A stretch of DNA of 64,000 nucleotides from Sipunculus nudus (GCA_026874595.1 CM049314.1:32449229-32513228), one strand, 5' to 3'; counted from the first letter of the stretch, positions 1-13,629 are shown. Notes: a model not told the origin generated them from the sequence alone. A program made the numbers and translations.

Positions 1-1620
1 TTTATAAAACTCTTCACAAATCCGTCGGTTTCTCGAAGGAGACCTTAAGCTATCAAATAATAATCCATCTCAAGAAGATGTCTGAGTTTCTGCAGAAGGC
101 GCTGGATAAATTAATTACCGTCCTTATTTATAAGATTCAGGGCAGGGATCATGGGATAACAAATGGCAATCCGGCAACCAGTATCGCCGGGGGACTAGAC
201 GCTCACGCTAATGGGCTTGAACTGAATAATTAAAGCAATGAATAATCTTCTGGCCACGTCCTCTGCATTAAAACATAAAGATTCTGGACGATGCATTATT
301 AATAAAAAGTATTATCTTCCATATCTGTAACTGGTTTAAAAAAAAGTATTTGTCTCCAATACAGATCTTTTTATAATAATATTATAATTGTCATCAAATG
401 TCATCTGCCATCAAACAAAAGTATAGACAAAAAGTGTCCCCATTATACAGGGTTTGTTAACAGGCTTCCAATCAATTCCTCATACTGGTTTTGATAAATG
501 AGTTATCCCCTGAAATAATTGCACTATTGTGGTAAATGCAATAACAACACTCCCTCGAGTCTCATAGATAATATATATATTACATTTTTGTCTAACAGAC
601 TACATAAATAAATTTAAATATTAACATGGATTGTACAAGTAATTATTGTAGATATTCGCGGTAATCTCCCTGGCTCCGATGGTGGCGTTCGGTAGTCTGC
701 AGGGGTGTAGGAAACCGGAGAAAACTACCGGTCTTGGACGGGCAACCCACAGCAAACAACTGCAAACCCAGGTCGGCAGTTCTGAGAGTCGACCGTTTTA
801 CCCCAGGACTGTTCAGGCCCCAATATAGGTACTCCGGTATCTAGTTATCTATTAAACATCGAAATCATTCCTCCGCACGGTCGCGAGATGTTCTAGGATT
901 GACCTCGGTCTATCTTTGTGCAATTTTAAAAAAAGGTTCTTAGAAGATTTTGTTAAATATTTTGGCAGGGTCAGAATAACGCCGAAGGAATATTCCATGA
1001 AGCCGTGAAGGTATTTTGGATCAATGTCATTTGATTATTTCCAAACCAGTTGATGTTCCAGATTGGGGGGATGACTCGCAGACACACACAGACACACATA
1101 CCTTTTTTAGCGTCTATATGATGCATTTCAAATATATCAGCGTCTGTATGACACATTTAAAATATATATACTAAATCACATTTTAAATATATTACAATAA
1201 GGTTTTAGAAAATAAGATATTATGTTTCCAGTTTGACAATATTTCAATTGCAATATATAAATAATGTTCTCTGAATAGTGTGTGTGTGGTAGGAGGGGTG
1301 ATTACATTGACCAGGCCCCCTTGCTAAAAGTGGGGGATATACTAGTATACTCCCACCAATCCCCCCCCCCCCCACCCCCTGTTTCAAACAGAAGCTTTCA
1401 TTCCTTTGTGACACTGATTTTATTTGTCCTCGTTAAGATTAAGAGGCTTCATCAGTGAATGCAGTCGTTGAACCGTAGCGAACATCTCCTGTTTTGCTAT
1501 GATTCATTAAGTTTCCCGGCGGAGGTTGTGGCATCTGACCACTTTCCTGTTATCAATGTAATAACTTATATCAGAAACATATCAAAATATAGCCAGAAAT
1601 ACGCATTTAAAAGAATGCAA
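1..1620. other. non-coding, no gene recognised
   Basis: AT-rich sequence with no ORF I can assign. Positions 660-830 are GC-richer and include a stretch around 708-745 that vaguely resembles the conserved 3' part of some invertebrate SINEs, but I see no A or B box. A C-run lies at about 1361-1376. The open frame at 1459-1668 shows no recognisable domain and I treat it as chance. Confidence 0.5.
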
Positions 1621-2005
1621 GCCTCCGCCATGGTGGTCATTAACATCGGAGGCTCCCAAAAAACGTGATATATTCTCTTATTCGGCCCATACTCCCAGGT
1701 TTTTCGTGCTTAAGTTCCCCCAACCCAATTTTGCATTTACCTATTCGGCCCATATTCCCAGGTTCAATCATGAAAAAGTGACTTTACATTTGTAAATATT
1801 CCCGGAAGTCCTTCCTGGAATCGGATCATAAAGCGGATCCACAACAAAAAAATAATCCATTCTTCTTTGACCCATTCCCGAAATTCACTGATAATTTCAT
1901 GATATTCGATCCGTTCATGATCGCGTTAGTTATGTTGTGAACAATCTCACAAACCCACACACAGACACACGAACAGGAATGAACGCATACTCTCATGGCG
2001 GAGGC
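1621..2005 (+). mobile_element. 385-bp MITE-like element, copy 1
   Basis: The element begins GCCTCCGCCATG and ends CATGGCGGAGGC, a perfect 12-bp terminal inverted repeat. The pentamer ATGCA occurs at both flanks (offset by one base on the left), a possible target duplication. A second copy lies on the minus strand at 29142-29483; shared blocks include the 'ttattcggcc.atactcccagg' segment, the 'gatcataaagc' segment, 'cccattcccgaaattc' and a CA-rich tract just before the right end. Inside this copy the segment 'tattcggcccata.tcccaggtt' occurs twice (about 1679 and 1741). No coding capacity is seen. A non-autonomous DNA transposon is the likeliest class; the superfamily is not determined. Confidence 0.65.
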
Positions 2006-5000
2006 ATGCAGTATTTAAGTATACTTACTGAATTCCTTGTAAATTAGATGGGCCAATCTGCAAATATCTGGTTTCTTTATTAACCATTATAATTAACCAT
2101 TATAATTAATGTTATTAATTTCAATATGCACCAGGTGTCTAATTAAAGACAGAGGGTTTTTATGAGCATGGCGTGCTTAATTAATTGTCTGTATGTGAGG
2201 TACGTAGGATATATAGGGAGTCATGTTTCCGAAATTGGTTATTTAAGCAGATGGCATGACTAACACGAAATTACAGAAACTGTTCCCCGGAAATAACCAG
2301 CCTCGTTGGAGCCATCTTGGACTCGGTTGCTTCTCATTATAGACCAATTTGGTTTATCCATCACGTAGGCATGAACTGTCAGATGCCATCAGTTGGTTGA
2401 GGGCCGGTAGAGACCCTGGACATAAATCTAATAAACACGAGTGTCCAAAGAGGACCGTAATGGGGGAGATATCGGTACTTAGACCGAGGGCCCTGCTGGA
2501 TAACACCTCTTATCCCTCGGAGAGAGGGTTAGCCATATTTATTGCTCATTAATGCGGGCCTGTGACGTTAATTCGATAAATATCTTCCTCTCCAGACGGT
2601 ACGATGCAATATGTATGAGCCGGTGTAGAAACCCCCTATAAGCATAAATCTCTAGATGATCAACTTAGGAATCATATAAAATATAATAAAAAGTGAATCT
2701 GTAATAAGATGTTCAATAAACAGTCATGTATATACATCTTGCTGTACATATGGATAAAACAGTTTAACTTTGTCTTCGAACTCTTATTCCGATGGCCTTT
2801 TTTGGGTAAATTTTATTCGGCTCAATTAATGTCTTTTATTGTTGGGGAATATCTATTTGAATAAGTTATCGCACTTGTCTAGATGTATATAAATACATAT
2901 TTCAGGATTTACTGTTCTTCCAGCGGTTGAACATCTAAAGGCACATAATACATTCACCAAATGGTCTTTTAGCGTCCTATCCCCAAAAGTTATATCGCCA
3001 GGCTTCATAAAGAAACACGTAATAATACACAACTTGAATGTTTATATATTAAATATAACAACAATCTAAGGAAAATATATAAAATAATGTTTGCATCGAG
3101 TGTCGTATTCTACAAATTACTCCGGGTTTTTTATACTGTGATACAAATATAGTGGACCGGGGATCAGTCTAAAAATGGAATTCCAACATTTAGACGCATG
3201 TTGTATTTTCAGTTTCCATAATGGTAATGAGCGATAATGGTAACGCTTGAAAAAACTATACATGCGCATGAATATTGCATCAAAATAATTATAAAATTCT
3301 CCTGGTAAATGTATGAACTAGAACTTACAAAAAAGTCGTTTTATGTTTCAGACCTGTTCAGCATGCAATACAGGTAAAAATGTCCACTGAGCCACAGACC
3401 GGCAGTCTGCATATATCTCCAGCTAATATCAGACGATGATCGGCCTTGGACTGAGCAAAGACTGACAGGTCAGGCTGGCCGTCTGGGGTGTTTGGTTTGA
3501 TGGACAGACAGACGCGGACCCTGTGGCCCGCAGACACGGAGACAGTCTGGAGTGAATGATTTATATTGTACCGAGCAAGTAAAAGAACAGTCTGTTCCGT
3601 CTAACAAAACAGTTGTCAAATAAAGATGGCATTATGTTCAGGCATGGTCGCTGTTCCTGTTCGTGGTTCTTTGCTCCCCCGCATTATTTTGTGGATATGT
3701 ATTACCACGTCTTACAAAACAGAAGGAATAAATATAAAATTAAATATATTATGAAAATCAATCTACAGTCGTGACTGCCAGCAGTTAAAGGTAACACTAT
3801 ACTATTGTTGAATTTTTGTTCACGACGGTTTAAAATTCGCGATTTTTTTTGCGGAATGGGAATTTTCGCGAAATATAAAGCCTTTATCGTTAGGAAGTTT
3901 AATCGTCGAGGGCATATTGCATGGTAAAATATTGATATTATGATTAATAATTAATCTTTTATGAAGGTTCCCCGCTAAACAGTCAAGGATTTTTGCACAT
4001 ATTACATTTGACTAATTCAAATGCTGATGGCAGAAGTGGATCACCCCCCCCCCCCCCCCTCCATTCAGTCGCCAGATTCTTTTAATTAAGGGTTACAGAA
4101 CGATTGTTGAGGCCTGGATCCCCATTTCTGGACCTGGGGACCTTCTACGGCGTTGTCTTTTGGGCTGGATCCCCCCCCCCCCCCCCCCCCCCTTTTCCTT
4201 AATCCTGGATCAGCCCCCTGATTGTTATACTGTGTGTGGGGCTTTTGTTAGATCGCGAAAATGGAACATTCACGAAACGCCGAAAAATGAAAACGCGAAA
4301 TTTTAACCTCGCAAATATAAAACCAAACATGGTATCTTAAACCATTCCTGAAAGGCGGTATACAATGGAAAAGACCAGTTGATTGTACATTTTATGCGTA
4401 TGACTGATTTACGGCCAGCTTTGTATTGCTGCCAGTGTCTGAATTCCTTCATGTTACCCCCTACTGTTCAGATTGCCCCCCTTGCTGATCAAGTTAATAT
4501 GATAACTTTTATGTTCGTAGGAGCTCACCGCTCCTGATATATTTATTAACAACATCCTCAGCATGCTGGTGATATAGTGGTCAGCCCCGTCGGGCCGTAT
4601 ATGTGTCTCTCTGTCCATAACTACTTCATAACACGGATTATTTCAAAAATGTACTCACATCCCATTTTAATTAACCTTGCAGGTGTATCTTAAGGATCTC
4701 CTCACGTGATCAGGTTTTGTTCATGATGTTGGTCCGTCCAATAACCACTGGTATCGCAACGATACCTTACCAGTATTTTTATTTATTTTCAGAAAACTCA
4801 CTTCTATTATGTACCTATAAAGTATCTCCCATGAGTTTGATTCTCTGCAATATCCACGTTTGTTACTTAAGTTAATGTATAAGACAAGTATCTAAATAAT
4901 CATAAGTAACCATTTTTTTTTTTGGGGGGGGGGGTTAATCTGAAATTGGACGGGATAATCTGAAATCGATTTCAGATTACTTCCCCCCCCCCCCCTTCAG

Positions 5001-6842
5001 CTTACCGGGGGGATAATCTGAAATCGCTACAGTGTCTCCAATGGCCACACGTGCCCTTAGGTAATATCAGTCGCGAAGGCGTTTAGAAGAGAAAAAAAAA
5101 ACATACGAATGATTTTTTACTTTGACCGAATAGAAGTTTTCTCCCTGGCTATACGTTTATTCATCACGTTTTAATACTTCTTAGTGCGCTTCTTCGTACA
5201 TTTCATAAACACAACTAATAAACACCGTTCCAGGTGACACATTGGTCAAAAGTTCCCAATATGTTCCAAGAATGAATTATTGAAACGTCATCCGGTCCAG
5301 AGATTATTTCTGAGCACCTTTACAAAATGTGAAGGCTGAACTATGTTATTTATACATGTCAGTTCATTCGATAGTGCAAACTCTATAAGATAAATGACGT
5401 ACATGCATTCAATAGACACATTTCTTATAGTTTAGGTCGCTCAGGTGAGGGTATCAACTATAATAGTTTTAAAAATCAAATTTTCTGATACCATAACATT
5501 TTAACAGTTAGTGTAGATCGACTAAACCCCTTTGAAGGAACGGACGAAAAGTATGGTCAGATATTCGAGTTTAAACAGGTAGTTTCATATTTCTAACACT
5601 CGGGTTTGGTTTTCATATAAAGATTGGGATAATGAGAAAAGATTAGATCGATGTTTCAAATCAGCTTGCCTGGGTATTATGATTAAGATAATACATTAAA
5701 TTAATGAAGCTGGAAATGTCATTCCCGGTCTGATTAACCGAAGCTTTGAAATCTGAGGTCCATTAAGAGAACACGACACTTAACAAATGTATTAGATTAC
5801 TATGATTGTATTCTTCTTTGAAAAAAAATGCTTAAGTCGTTAAGAAGATATTTGATATACATTATTCCAAAGGCAGACAAAATGCCACTTACAATCGTCA
5901 ATAACCCCTCTTCTTGTTTATATATTCAATTTTAATAAATTTTCTCCTATCATAAATATTCATGGTCTGTCGAGTCACACTCTGGAATTTTACATGAAAC
6001 CTCCCAAATTAATAAATGATAGGTTTGTGATATGACGTGCGTGGTTTTAGTTTAGTGATCCATTTAAAATGTGAAATGCATGATTTTTCGATATCTGACG
6101 TCAAATGTCTCAAGATAATGTCTTGAACTTTCCATAAAAAAGGCCAGAAAACGCCGTTCCCACCACATACAGGCTGTTTATTTGTTTATATCTACGTGGT
6201 TATAACAAATAATCGAAACACATTCGACAAGGGCATCTGACTGAGAGTCGGAAGAACCAGAGTTCTGCAAATGGCGTCTTGCAACCAGTGACATTCCTGC
6301 TTCCGCATATATGCAGCCAACCGCCTTAGGTTACAGGGTTTTTCCATAGGTCAACATTTCATAAAAAAATATTACCTAGGAATCAACTACAGTTAAACTT
6401 AAGGAGTTACCTAGAGTTCCTCAAAACGTATGCCAAAAGTATGCAAGAACTCAGATCAATTCTATAGAAAAAGTATGTGAATAGCTGCCCTTAAGTAAAA
6501 TATGGGAAGATTGTTTTATATCAAAACCTATTAACGTAAGGTGTTTCTAGGCGGTGAGGTAGTTTTTACAGAAAGGGTACTTAAGACTCACTTAAATTTC
6601 CACTCCATGGTATAATGTCGGGCTTTCTATCGAGTTAATATTAAATGTATGACAAAGCGGGAAGAGAAATTCTGCTATCTCTCTTGCGCACTCCTATACA
6701 AAAACGCCAATGATCTTCCTGGAACTGTTCATGTGTTCATCTCTTTGAGAAAATGAGAAAAAAAATTATTATAATCAACAACAGTTCGGCCATGCATGTT
6801 GTGTTCCATGTTCCCCCTTGGACTCTCTAATCTTAAATATAG
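2006..6842. other. non-coding, C/G runs and palindromes
   Basis: No gene recognised. C-runs lie at about 4045-4060 and 4171-4192, a G-run at 4924-4934 and a C-run at 4983-4994, with a palindrome between the last two listed separately. Positions 4445-4510 resemble 14310-14380 (shared 'tgttcagatt' followed by a C-run), indicating a small dispersed repeat. Positions 3380-3550 are GC-richer than the surroundings with no ORF. Confidence 0.5.
4956..4979. repeat. 24-bp perfect palindrome between G and C runs
   Basis: The sequence is TAATCTGAAATC followed by its exact reverse complement. Imperfect further copies of 'taatctgaaat' sit at 4936 and about 5012. The palindrome is bracketed by a long G-run at 4924-4934 and a C-run at 4983-4994, so the whole of about 4924-4994 could fold into one long hairpin. 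Confidence 0.8.
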
Positions 6843-7466
6843 CATGGATTGTTGTACTTCATAGTATACCATGTATTCTTGTTCTTGTGTTCGCCATGGA
6901 TTTGTGTGACTGATGTTCTACCAGGGAATTTATGTTTCAAATATAGATATTTTATTTATGTTTTATAGATTGTTGTGCTTCATTTTCTACATTCTGACAT
7001 GTATTACTCTGTTTTACGTTCTACCAAGTACTCTTCTTTTCATGTTCAATCATGGCGTGTTACGCCTAATGCTCCACCATGGATTCTTATGTTTCATGTT
7101 CCTAAATGGATTCTTATGTCTTATATTCGCACATGGATTCTCACGTGATATGTTCCGACATGGATCCTTGTCTTTTATATTCCCACATTGATTTTTATGT
7201 CTTATATTCCGACATGGATTATTATGTTTCATGTTCTGACAGAGATTCTTATGTCTCATGTTCCGATGTTGGCTATTAGTATGTCTCATGATATGACATG
7301 GATTCTTATATCTCATGGTCCGACATGGATTCTGATATATAATGTTCCGTTATTGTTTCCTGTGTCTCAAATTCCGACATGAATTCCAATGCCTATTTTC
7401 CCAAATGAAATTTTCCGTTTCATTTCCTTCCATGAAATCTTGTGTTTATTGTTCCCCTATGGTGAA
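6843..7466. repeat. 27-bp minisatellite, about 20 units
   Basis: Degenerate tandem repeat with unit close to 'catggattcttatgt' plus 'ttcatgttccga' (27 bp). The best-preserved units lie at 7077-7240 and the edges are more diverged. Because 27 is a multiple of three, frames stay open on both strands and give 9-residue repeats: the plus strand (6913-7191) reads like HGFLCFMF and the minus strand (7050-7316) like RHKNPCRNI. I do not interpret either as a gene: there is no start context, no domain, and both strands are equally open, as expected from a repeat whose unit lacks stops. Confidence 0.85.
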
Positions 7467-8400
7467 AAGCTTCGTTGCTTTTCTTTTGTTTAAAGAAGTC
7501 GCTACCAATCAACCATCATTGTGCTCTAGTCCCGAAAAAAGGATTGTTTCAATGAAAGAAACTATATGAGAGTTCATCTGCAGGAAGTGGTGGAGTTTTG
7601 GAAGATTTTATTAACTGGACTCGAATTCGGAGGAAACCCTCCTCAGAATTGCCGTGAACATGAGAAACAAACAATGACACTTTATATTTCCCGACGGCTC
7701 AATCAAAAGGCAAATGATGTGCAGCAGTTATTTAGTGGTGCTTTATCTCAACAGGCACGAACGTCAGCGTGTCCTTTTACCCACTTTTACCGTTAGAGGG
7801 CACATTGAATTAGTCATATTATAGACGGATGGGATGGCTGGTTTACGTGAGGTGATATCTTCTTCCGTGATGGGAATCGTTTGATGGCTTGTCATCAGCT
7901 CTTCCGGGATGCTGCATGCAACATCTTTGATATTAAATGACTTTTTTATGCAACTCAGTTGCATCCGCCATCATTGGAACCGAATGTACCGCAATTTAGT
8001 CATTTTGGTAATCTTGTCTTTATTCATGAGCGGCAATATATATAGTTATGGCTGTGACTTAATATGTCACCTTAATATCTGATGATCGAGTGAGAACCTG
8101 TTTACGAAATTTCTGGAATCATATAAATTTCTGAGAGGCAAGTTTTCCTTCTTGTTGGAGCATGTATATTGAAATAAAGTAACGACAAACCGTGTTTTGC
8201 TGTCAAATTGTGAATTTGTCCAAAGTACTTTAATTCGTTAAAATACTTAATCTATTGCGCTGACTTCAAATCACATAAGCTACTGCAATGGCGCTTTGTC
8301 CGTCTGTTATGGGCTTCAAGCCTCTGAATGAGCAATGTACAAATCGTAACCACTTGACCTAGTAATTTTTTAACTGAAAATTGATGGAGGTCAATAAAAT
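7467..8400. other. non-coding, no feature recognised
   Basis: Short open frames at 7566-7796 (plus) and 7764-7964 (minus) have no recognisable domain. I see nothing else in it. Confidence 0.45.
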
Positions 8401-9085
8401 ATCTCCTTTACATTCAAGGTCAAGTCAGCCGAAATGTAATATTTCTTTTGAAGTACCGGATATTATGTTCTCAGATTTGATACACATGTGGTTTCAAACA
8501 TATTCTCGATTGACATTAAAAAATGTTGACTTGGCCAGCATCAAGGTTATATCAGCTGAATTATATTCATAATCTTAAGGACTTCTCGTGAACTTGACAA
8601 CATAGTATTGCAAATTTCCCCCTCAAATCTGACACAACTTTTGAAGTACTCCATTTTTCGTTCTCAACTATGACACACAAAATTTCGGATGAGATCGAAA
8701 AATTTGTTATGACCTTGGCCAGGGTCTTCAAGCTCAAATCATAAAAAAATATCCGAAATAAAGATCATTAAGATTAGGATTTCTTGTGAAAGTGATACCT
8801 CTGCGGAATTCCAGGATTATTGTGACTCCTTTAATGTTTTATGTATTAAAGATTTTGCTTCATGTTTTCGGACAACAATGCCATGTTCTCGGAGAAGTTA
8901 GAAAACTGGTGACCTTGGCCTTAATCTTCAAGGTCAAATCTGCAGAAATATATGATAATAATATGACCAGTAAGACTTTTAAGGTAGTGCAAAACTTTTC
9001 TTCAAATTTGACACAGTTGTTTCTGCCATATGTTTTTAGGAGTTGGGAAAACTGGAGAGCCCGGCTTTAATCTTTAGGCCGGTGA
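8401..9085. repeat. degenerate tandem repeat, about 127-200 bp period
   Basis: The segment 'tcaaggtcaa..cagc.gaaat.ta' recurs at 8414, 8541, 8728 and 8928, and 'gaccttggcc' recurs near 8526, 8711 and 8911, with a last weak copy near 9047. Spacing (127, 187, 200) shows internal deletions. The open frames at 8381-8572 and 8786-9070 fall inside the repeat and are not taken as genes. Confidence 0.65.
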
Positions 9086-12000
9086 ATTGCGGAAGCCTTA
9101 GAATCGATTCGATAATCGATTCTTTTTCAATTCTCGATGCAATTAATTTATTGATTTTATTTAAATCTTCTTTTAATTTAAAGCAAATATTTTACAACCA
9201 TGGATGTTAGCTTATTTAAGTAAGAATAGCGATAACGTAGTTCTCCCCTGATCATCTCCATGATTTTTTAGCTCAGCTGACTGATAGGTCCACTTCTTGA
9301 GACAGATTGTTTTTAAAATATACGAATTCATATATATACAATTCATACCAAATCTTCCATCTTTCACATATGGTTACCTGTCGATAAGAACATTATATAT
9401 TTGAGGTCACAAGGCCAAAGTTCAACGTCAAAGATCTCAAGTATAACTATTTGAATAAACATTTGAAATCATAAAAAATGATTTAAGAAAGAAGTGTGGA
9501 TAATTGATGAAGTAAGTATATTTATCAAAGGTAAACTATTGAGATGATGTCTAGAATTTAAAACATTTAAATCATATTTGTTAGATAATATAGTTCAATG
9601 AATACCGCCCTTGTATTGTTTTATACTCTTTTCGTTTAAACCCAAATCGTTTTGAAAGGCTGGGGATGTGAGGGTGTCAGTGTATATTTAGGCAGTATTT
9701 GATCTAAAGTCTCAGTCAGTTGACATTTAGAATACAAAGTCACTTTAATCTTGCTGCGCAGTGCGACCTGCTGTTGTCGGTAATTGGAAAACCTTTCAAC
9801 AGGAGTCTGCTATTTGTGTTCACCTTTCAGCCATTGTCATGCTATGGTGTCTCTGCATGATCTGTCGCCAACCTGCCGTTTATTTACGAATTCAATTAGC
9901 AGCTAATAGCTGCACGAAACACTGTAAAATACTTTTGCGTTGCTTACCTTGACAATGTGATCAAGTCAAAACATTTTTTGCGTGTACAAGAAACAATGTA
10001 TTACATCTTTACCTTTATTAAAATATCAGATTTTAGATGTAGACCATTCTGTTTGTTTGAGATTGGCATTCTTTACAAAAGATACTGTACTGTATTGTGC
10101 GTTCTTTTGTTGCATAGAGATATTTGTTGTCAATAGCGTCTCTCTCTCCGACAGTTATTCGTTTAACCATCCATCGATGTGTGTTTGTGCAAGTTACCTC
10201 AACATGTTATTACTGGATCTATATTGCAGGTTCAGTAGCCATAGAAGATTAAACGATCATGCTTTGGCGGAGGTATGCGCTCTTTAGTTGTTATCAGATC
10301 TTTCGATGTCATTATCTTAATATTCAAGGAGAATAAAATATAAAACAACATTAATACATCAAGACACATAGGAGAAAGAAACAAATGTATTCCAGTCATC
10401 AAAGACACAAATACCGCCATATTCACATTAACGGGAAACACAGGCAGTTAAATGTTTCCCTGTGTCATATGGACTTACTTGGTATATATTCTGACCTTTT
10501 GTGTTGGTCCATTATTCCTGCAAACAAAGACTAGGCGCCTGATGCAATATAATCAGAAAAGGGCTTTGCTTTCCATTGAAGAAGTGACAATAAGCGAAAC
10601 GGGAAGACCAAAGCCCACACCGCTCCTATTGTTCAGGCGTTATCGTTCGCCCGCTCCCAATCCCGGCTGGCTAACAGGTGCGTGATGTAATCACTGCGTT
10701 ATCACGGGATGAGGCTGACTGCGAGATGGGGCAATATAAGGGCGCTCAGGAATAACCGTTCTATTATTGCAGTGGTCAAACAGGCGAGATCAGAAACGGT
10801 GGCGTGATATGGCGGAAGCAATTGGCGGGAATCGGTTGAACAGCGTCTGCCTACGCCCTGACTTATTACCCCGAGCAATATAGGAAAGCTTTGTTGCTGC
10901 GACAGCTACTAAATATTTATAGTATACAGTCATGAGTGCTGTTTTATCAGAATAAAGGGATGTTCCCTGATTTTTGTCAAAGGTCATTTACAATCCTACA
11001 CTGGTCGCGGAGAAATTATTCAAAGTGCTGACAATTTTCCCATATATTTTTGCGCATTTGTTTCTTTGTAAATAATTCCTATAATTATAAAAAAACACTG
11101 TAATTAGCAGTTATTTGGTCAATTATAATATGGGGCCATGTTATAATATTGCCGGGTGGTGAAATTCTTCACTTCTAAAAGACTTATGTTTTTCCTGGCG
11201 TTGAAATATTACAATCAGTAATATTCCAACTGAACTGGTAATCCCAGTGCACAGTGCCTAGTTTTCTGGAGGTGTCTTTTTTCACGATTATATGGCATCC
11301 AACCTATTTTTTTATTTAATGAGTCCAAACCTGTTCGTTTATGTTACAGCGTTAAACTTGTTAGTTCTGTTGATACTCAACAACAGGTGACAACAGCATA
11401 AAGTTTCAAATATCAAAGTATTGGCAGAGGTTTAACCAATTCTGTTATATATATATATATATATATATATAATGTAATGATAAATGTTACTGACGTACCA
11501 CTCCTACTGCAACATAACTTTTTTTTCAGATACACACTAGTAGAAAACTTTGTTTAAAACTGTACTGTGCTATTAAGTGTTCATACGTAACATCATTCAA
11601 ACCCAACACTAAACATTAAACAGATATGAAGGGTCAACCAACTTTTAAAAAGACGTGATTCATGCCGTCATAGAAAACAATGGAGAACGAACGAAACACA
11701 ACTATTTACCCTGTCCAAGTCTGAACACTCCACAATACGTCGGTTTCTAGAGTCTTACAATCGTAATTTGAAAATTACCGGTTCCGCTTGGATGTTTTGT
11801 TAGAGTAAAGACCAGCCACCATAAAAGTCGTATGCTAGCCAAATTATTGATGACATCCTGCAAGAAAGTAGCGAAAAAAAACAACTAATGTGACATCAAA
11901 AAGAGGTCGGCATGGGCATTACGACTATACTGTCCATCTCTTTCAAGAGAAATGCATACTGGAAGAAAGGTAAAACATTATGACGTTTAGCTTTTATTTT

Positions 12001-12360
12001 TTTCTAATAGGAAAGAACGATTGAAGCAAGACAGATAGTACAAATACTGTTAAAAAGGATTGGTGTCCATCTCCCCGATGCTAAGACTTTTTTTATACAA
12101 AAAAGTGCATTACCTATTTTATACAAAATATATATAAACATCAATATAATTTTCTTATTATTATGTATTTCACGTCAGAGACGTTCGTAAAGTGCAAATG
12201 CCCAGTACGTATATATCTATATATATATATAAACCGGATACTACTTAAAGATACAAACTTTGATTAACACAGCCCTGCAACAATCAGCCTTTGCAAGGCT
12301 GGCACTGTTAATTGTATGGAGAATACGGTTACCAAAATAACAATAATAATACTAATAATA
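9086..12360. other. non-coding; one GC-rich patch and a TA microsatellite
   Basis: No gene recognised. Positions 10590-10800 are GC-richer and contain 'cccaat' (10647) and 'caatataaggg' (10732), which could be a promoter or a conserved element, but nothing downstream reads as an exon. Position 10264 carries a short match to the right end of the 1621-2005 MITE family. A (TA)n tract occupies about 11447-11471 and a short one about 12212-12230. Confidence 0.45.
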
Positions 12361-12860
12361 ACAAGAGCACCGCAAGCGATGGTTTTTACGCCCGTAGTAT
12401 ATTTTGAGTTGTATCAATCTCCATAAAATTCCTTGTACGATATCGCGGCGATACAACAAATTTGCCTGTATAATGCAGCCTTGTGACCTCTGACCTCATT
12501 AAATATGCGTGCATTTTGCTGAAACTTCAGTTGAGGCGAGCTACTCTATTGGTAAATATATAATGACTTTCAAGGAAATCCATTGGATTTTTGGTAAGTC
12601 AACATGCTGCCCCAAATGTTCGGTGACGTCTGACTTGGACGAGATAGCTGTTGAGTTTGATCAAAATCCTTCATATTCCTCGTAGATTATCGCGCCCACA
12701 CCACTAAGTAGTCTGGTGAACTCTGACCTTATAAATATTCATGGATTTGGCCCATAATCGAACTTGGGCGAGATTATCTATTGGTAAGTAGTTATGGTAA
12801 GCCATCAAAAGCCACGGTATAAGTGATCGCGACAACACTAAAAGTTAAAGGACGGACGGT
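12361..12860 (+). repeat. tandem-cored dispersed repeat, two units of about 235 bp
   Basis: Starts 'acaagagcaccgcaagcgatgg'. Two diverged units follow: 'gacctctgacct' near 12483 and 'gaactctgacct' near 12718, each followed by 'tatttattggtaa'-like sequence and a 'gaggcgag' or 'gggcgag' block, about 235 bp apart. It lies directly before the 145-bp repeat element, and both carry 'gcaccgc' motifs and 'ggacggac' tracts, so the two are probably related non-autonomous elements. No coding capacity. Confidence 0.55.
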
Positions 12861-12970
12861 ATACGTTTACCAAAATACTTCCCGTCATACACTGATATAT
12901 GATATTACTTATACCGTTAAATACTGTTAATACATTAAAATACTAGATGTGGTCGGACAATGGTCCTCAG

Positions 12971-13629
12971 AGGGCCCCGCGTTTCTGCAGGTGCTGGAGT
13001 CGTTTACATATGGGTAAAAAAAAAATTAAATTTGAAAAATATGACAAACAGAAATAGGTTTTTATCCATATACATGAGGGAAAAAATCCTACTGGATCAA
13101 ATGATATTAAAGAAGATATGTCTGAAATAATGTGTGCAATAGAAAATCACTGAATGTTGATGTTAGCCATATTTGATTTTGAGCCAGTCTGTAATTCATA
13201 GGCACCAATAATCCCTGTGAAATTGGGAAAGCTGCAGTAGGTTGTTGTTAAGTTATTGTGTGCGAAAGAAAATCAGCCATCGGGCTGTTGTGGCCATATT
13301 GCAATTCCGACAAGTCTGTTATTCGATACGTCTGGAGCCCTCATAGCTTTAAATCAACCCTGTGAATTTCGGAAAGCTACAGTATGATGTTGTTGAGTTA
13401 TCGCGCGCGAAAGAAAATCAGCGATTTGGCTGTGGCGGCCATATTGGAATTCCGACAAGTCTGTAATTCAATAGGTCTGGAGCCCTTATAGATACCAATC
13501 AACCCTGTGAATTTGGGAAAGCTGCAGAATGTTGTTGTTGAGTTATCCCGCGCGAAAGAAAGTGTCACTGACGGAAGGACGGACTGACACGGTGATCACT
13601 ATAGGGCACCGCTTGTCAAGCGGGGCCCT
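12971..13629 (+). mobile_element. pearl/Helitron-like element with 145-bp tandem core
   Basis: The ends are AGGGCCCCGC (12971-12980) and GCGGGGCCCT (13620-13629), an exact 10-bp inverted repeat. The core holds about three tandem units with 'ccctgtga' at 13213, 13358 and 13503, so the period is 145 bp. Each unit ends near 'gttattgcgcgcgaaagaaaatcagc'-type sequence. The right end is a 27-bp near-palindrome (13603-13629, arms 12/13 paired) followed by 'aataat', so the last bases read CTAA before T, as at Helitron 3' ends. Tandem cores of about 145-160 bp with a terminal hairpin are known from bivalve 'pearl' elements, now regarded as Helitron-related. No protein is encoded. Class assignment is inference. 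Confidence 0.6.
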
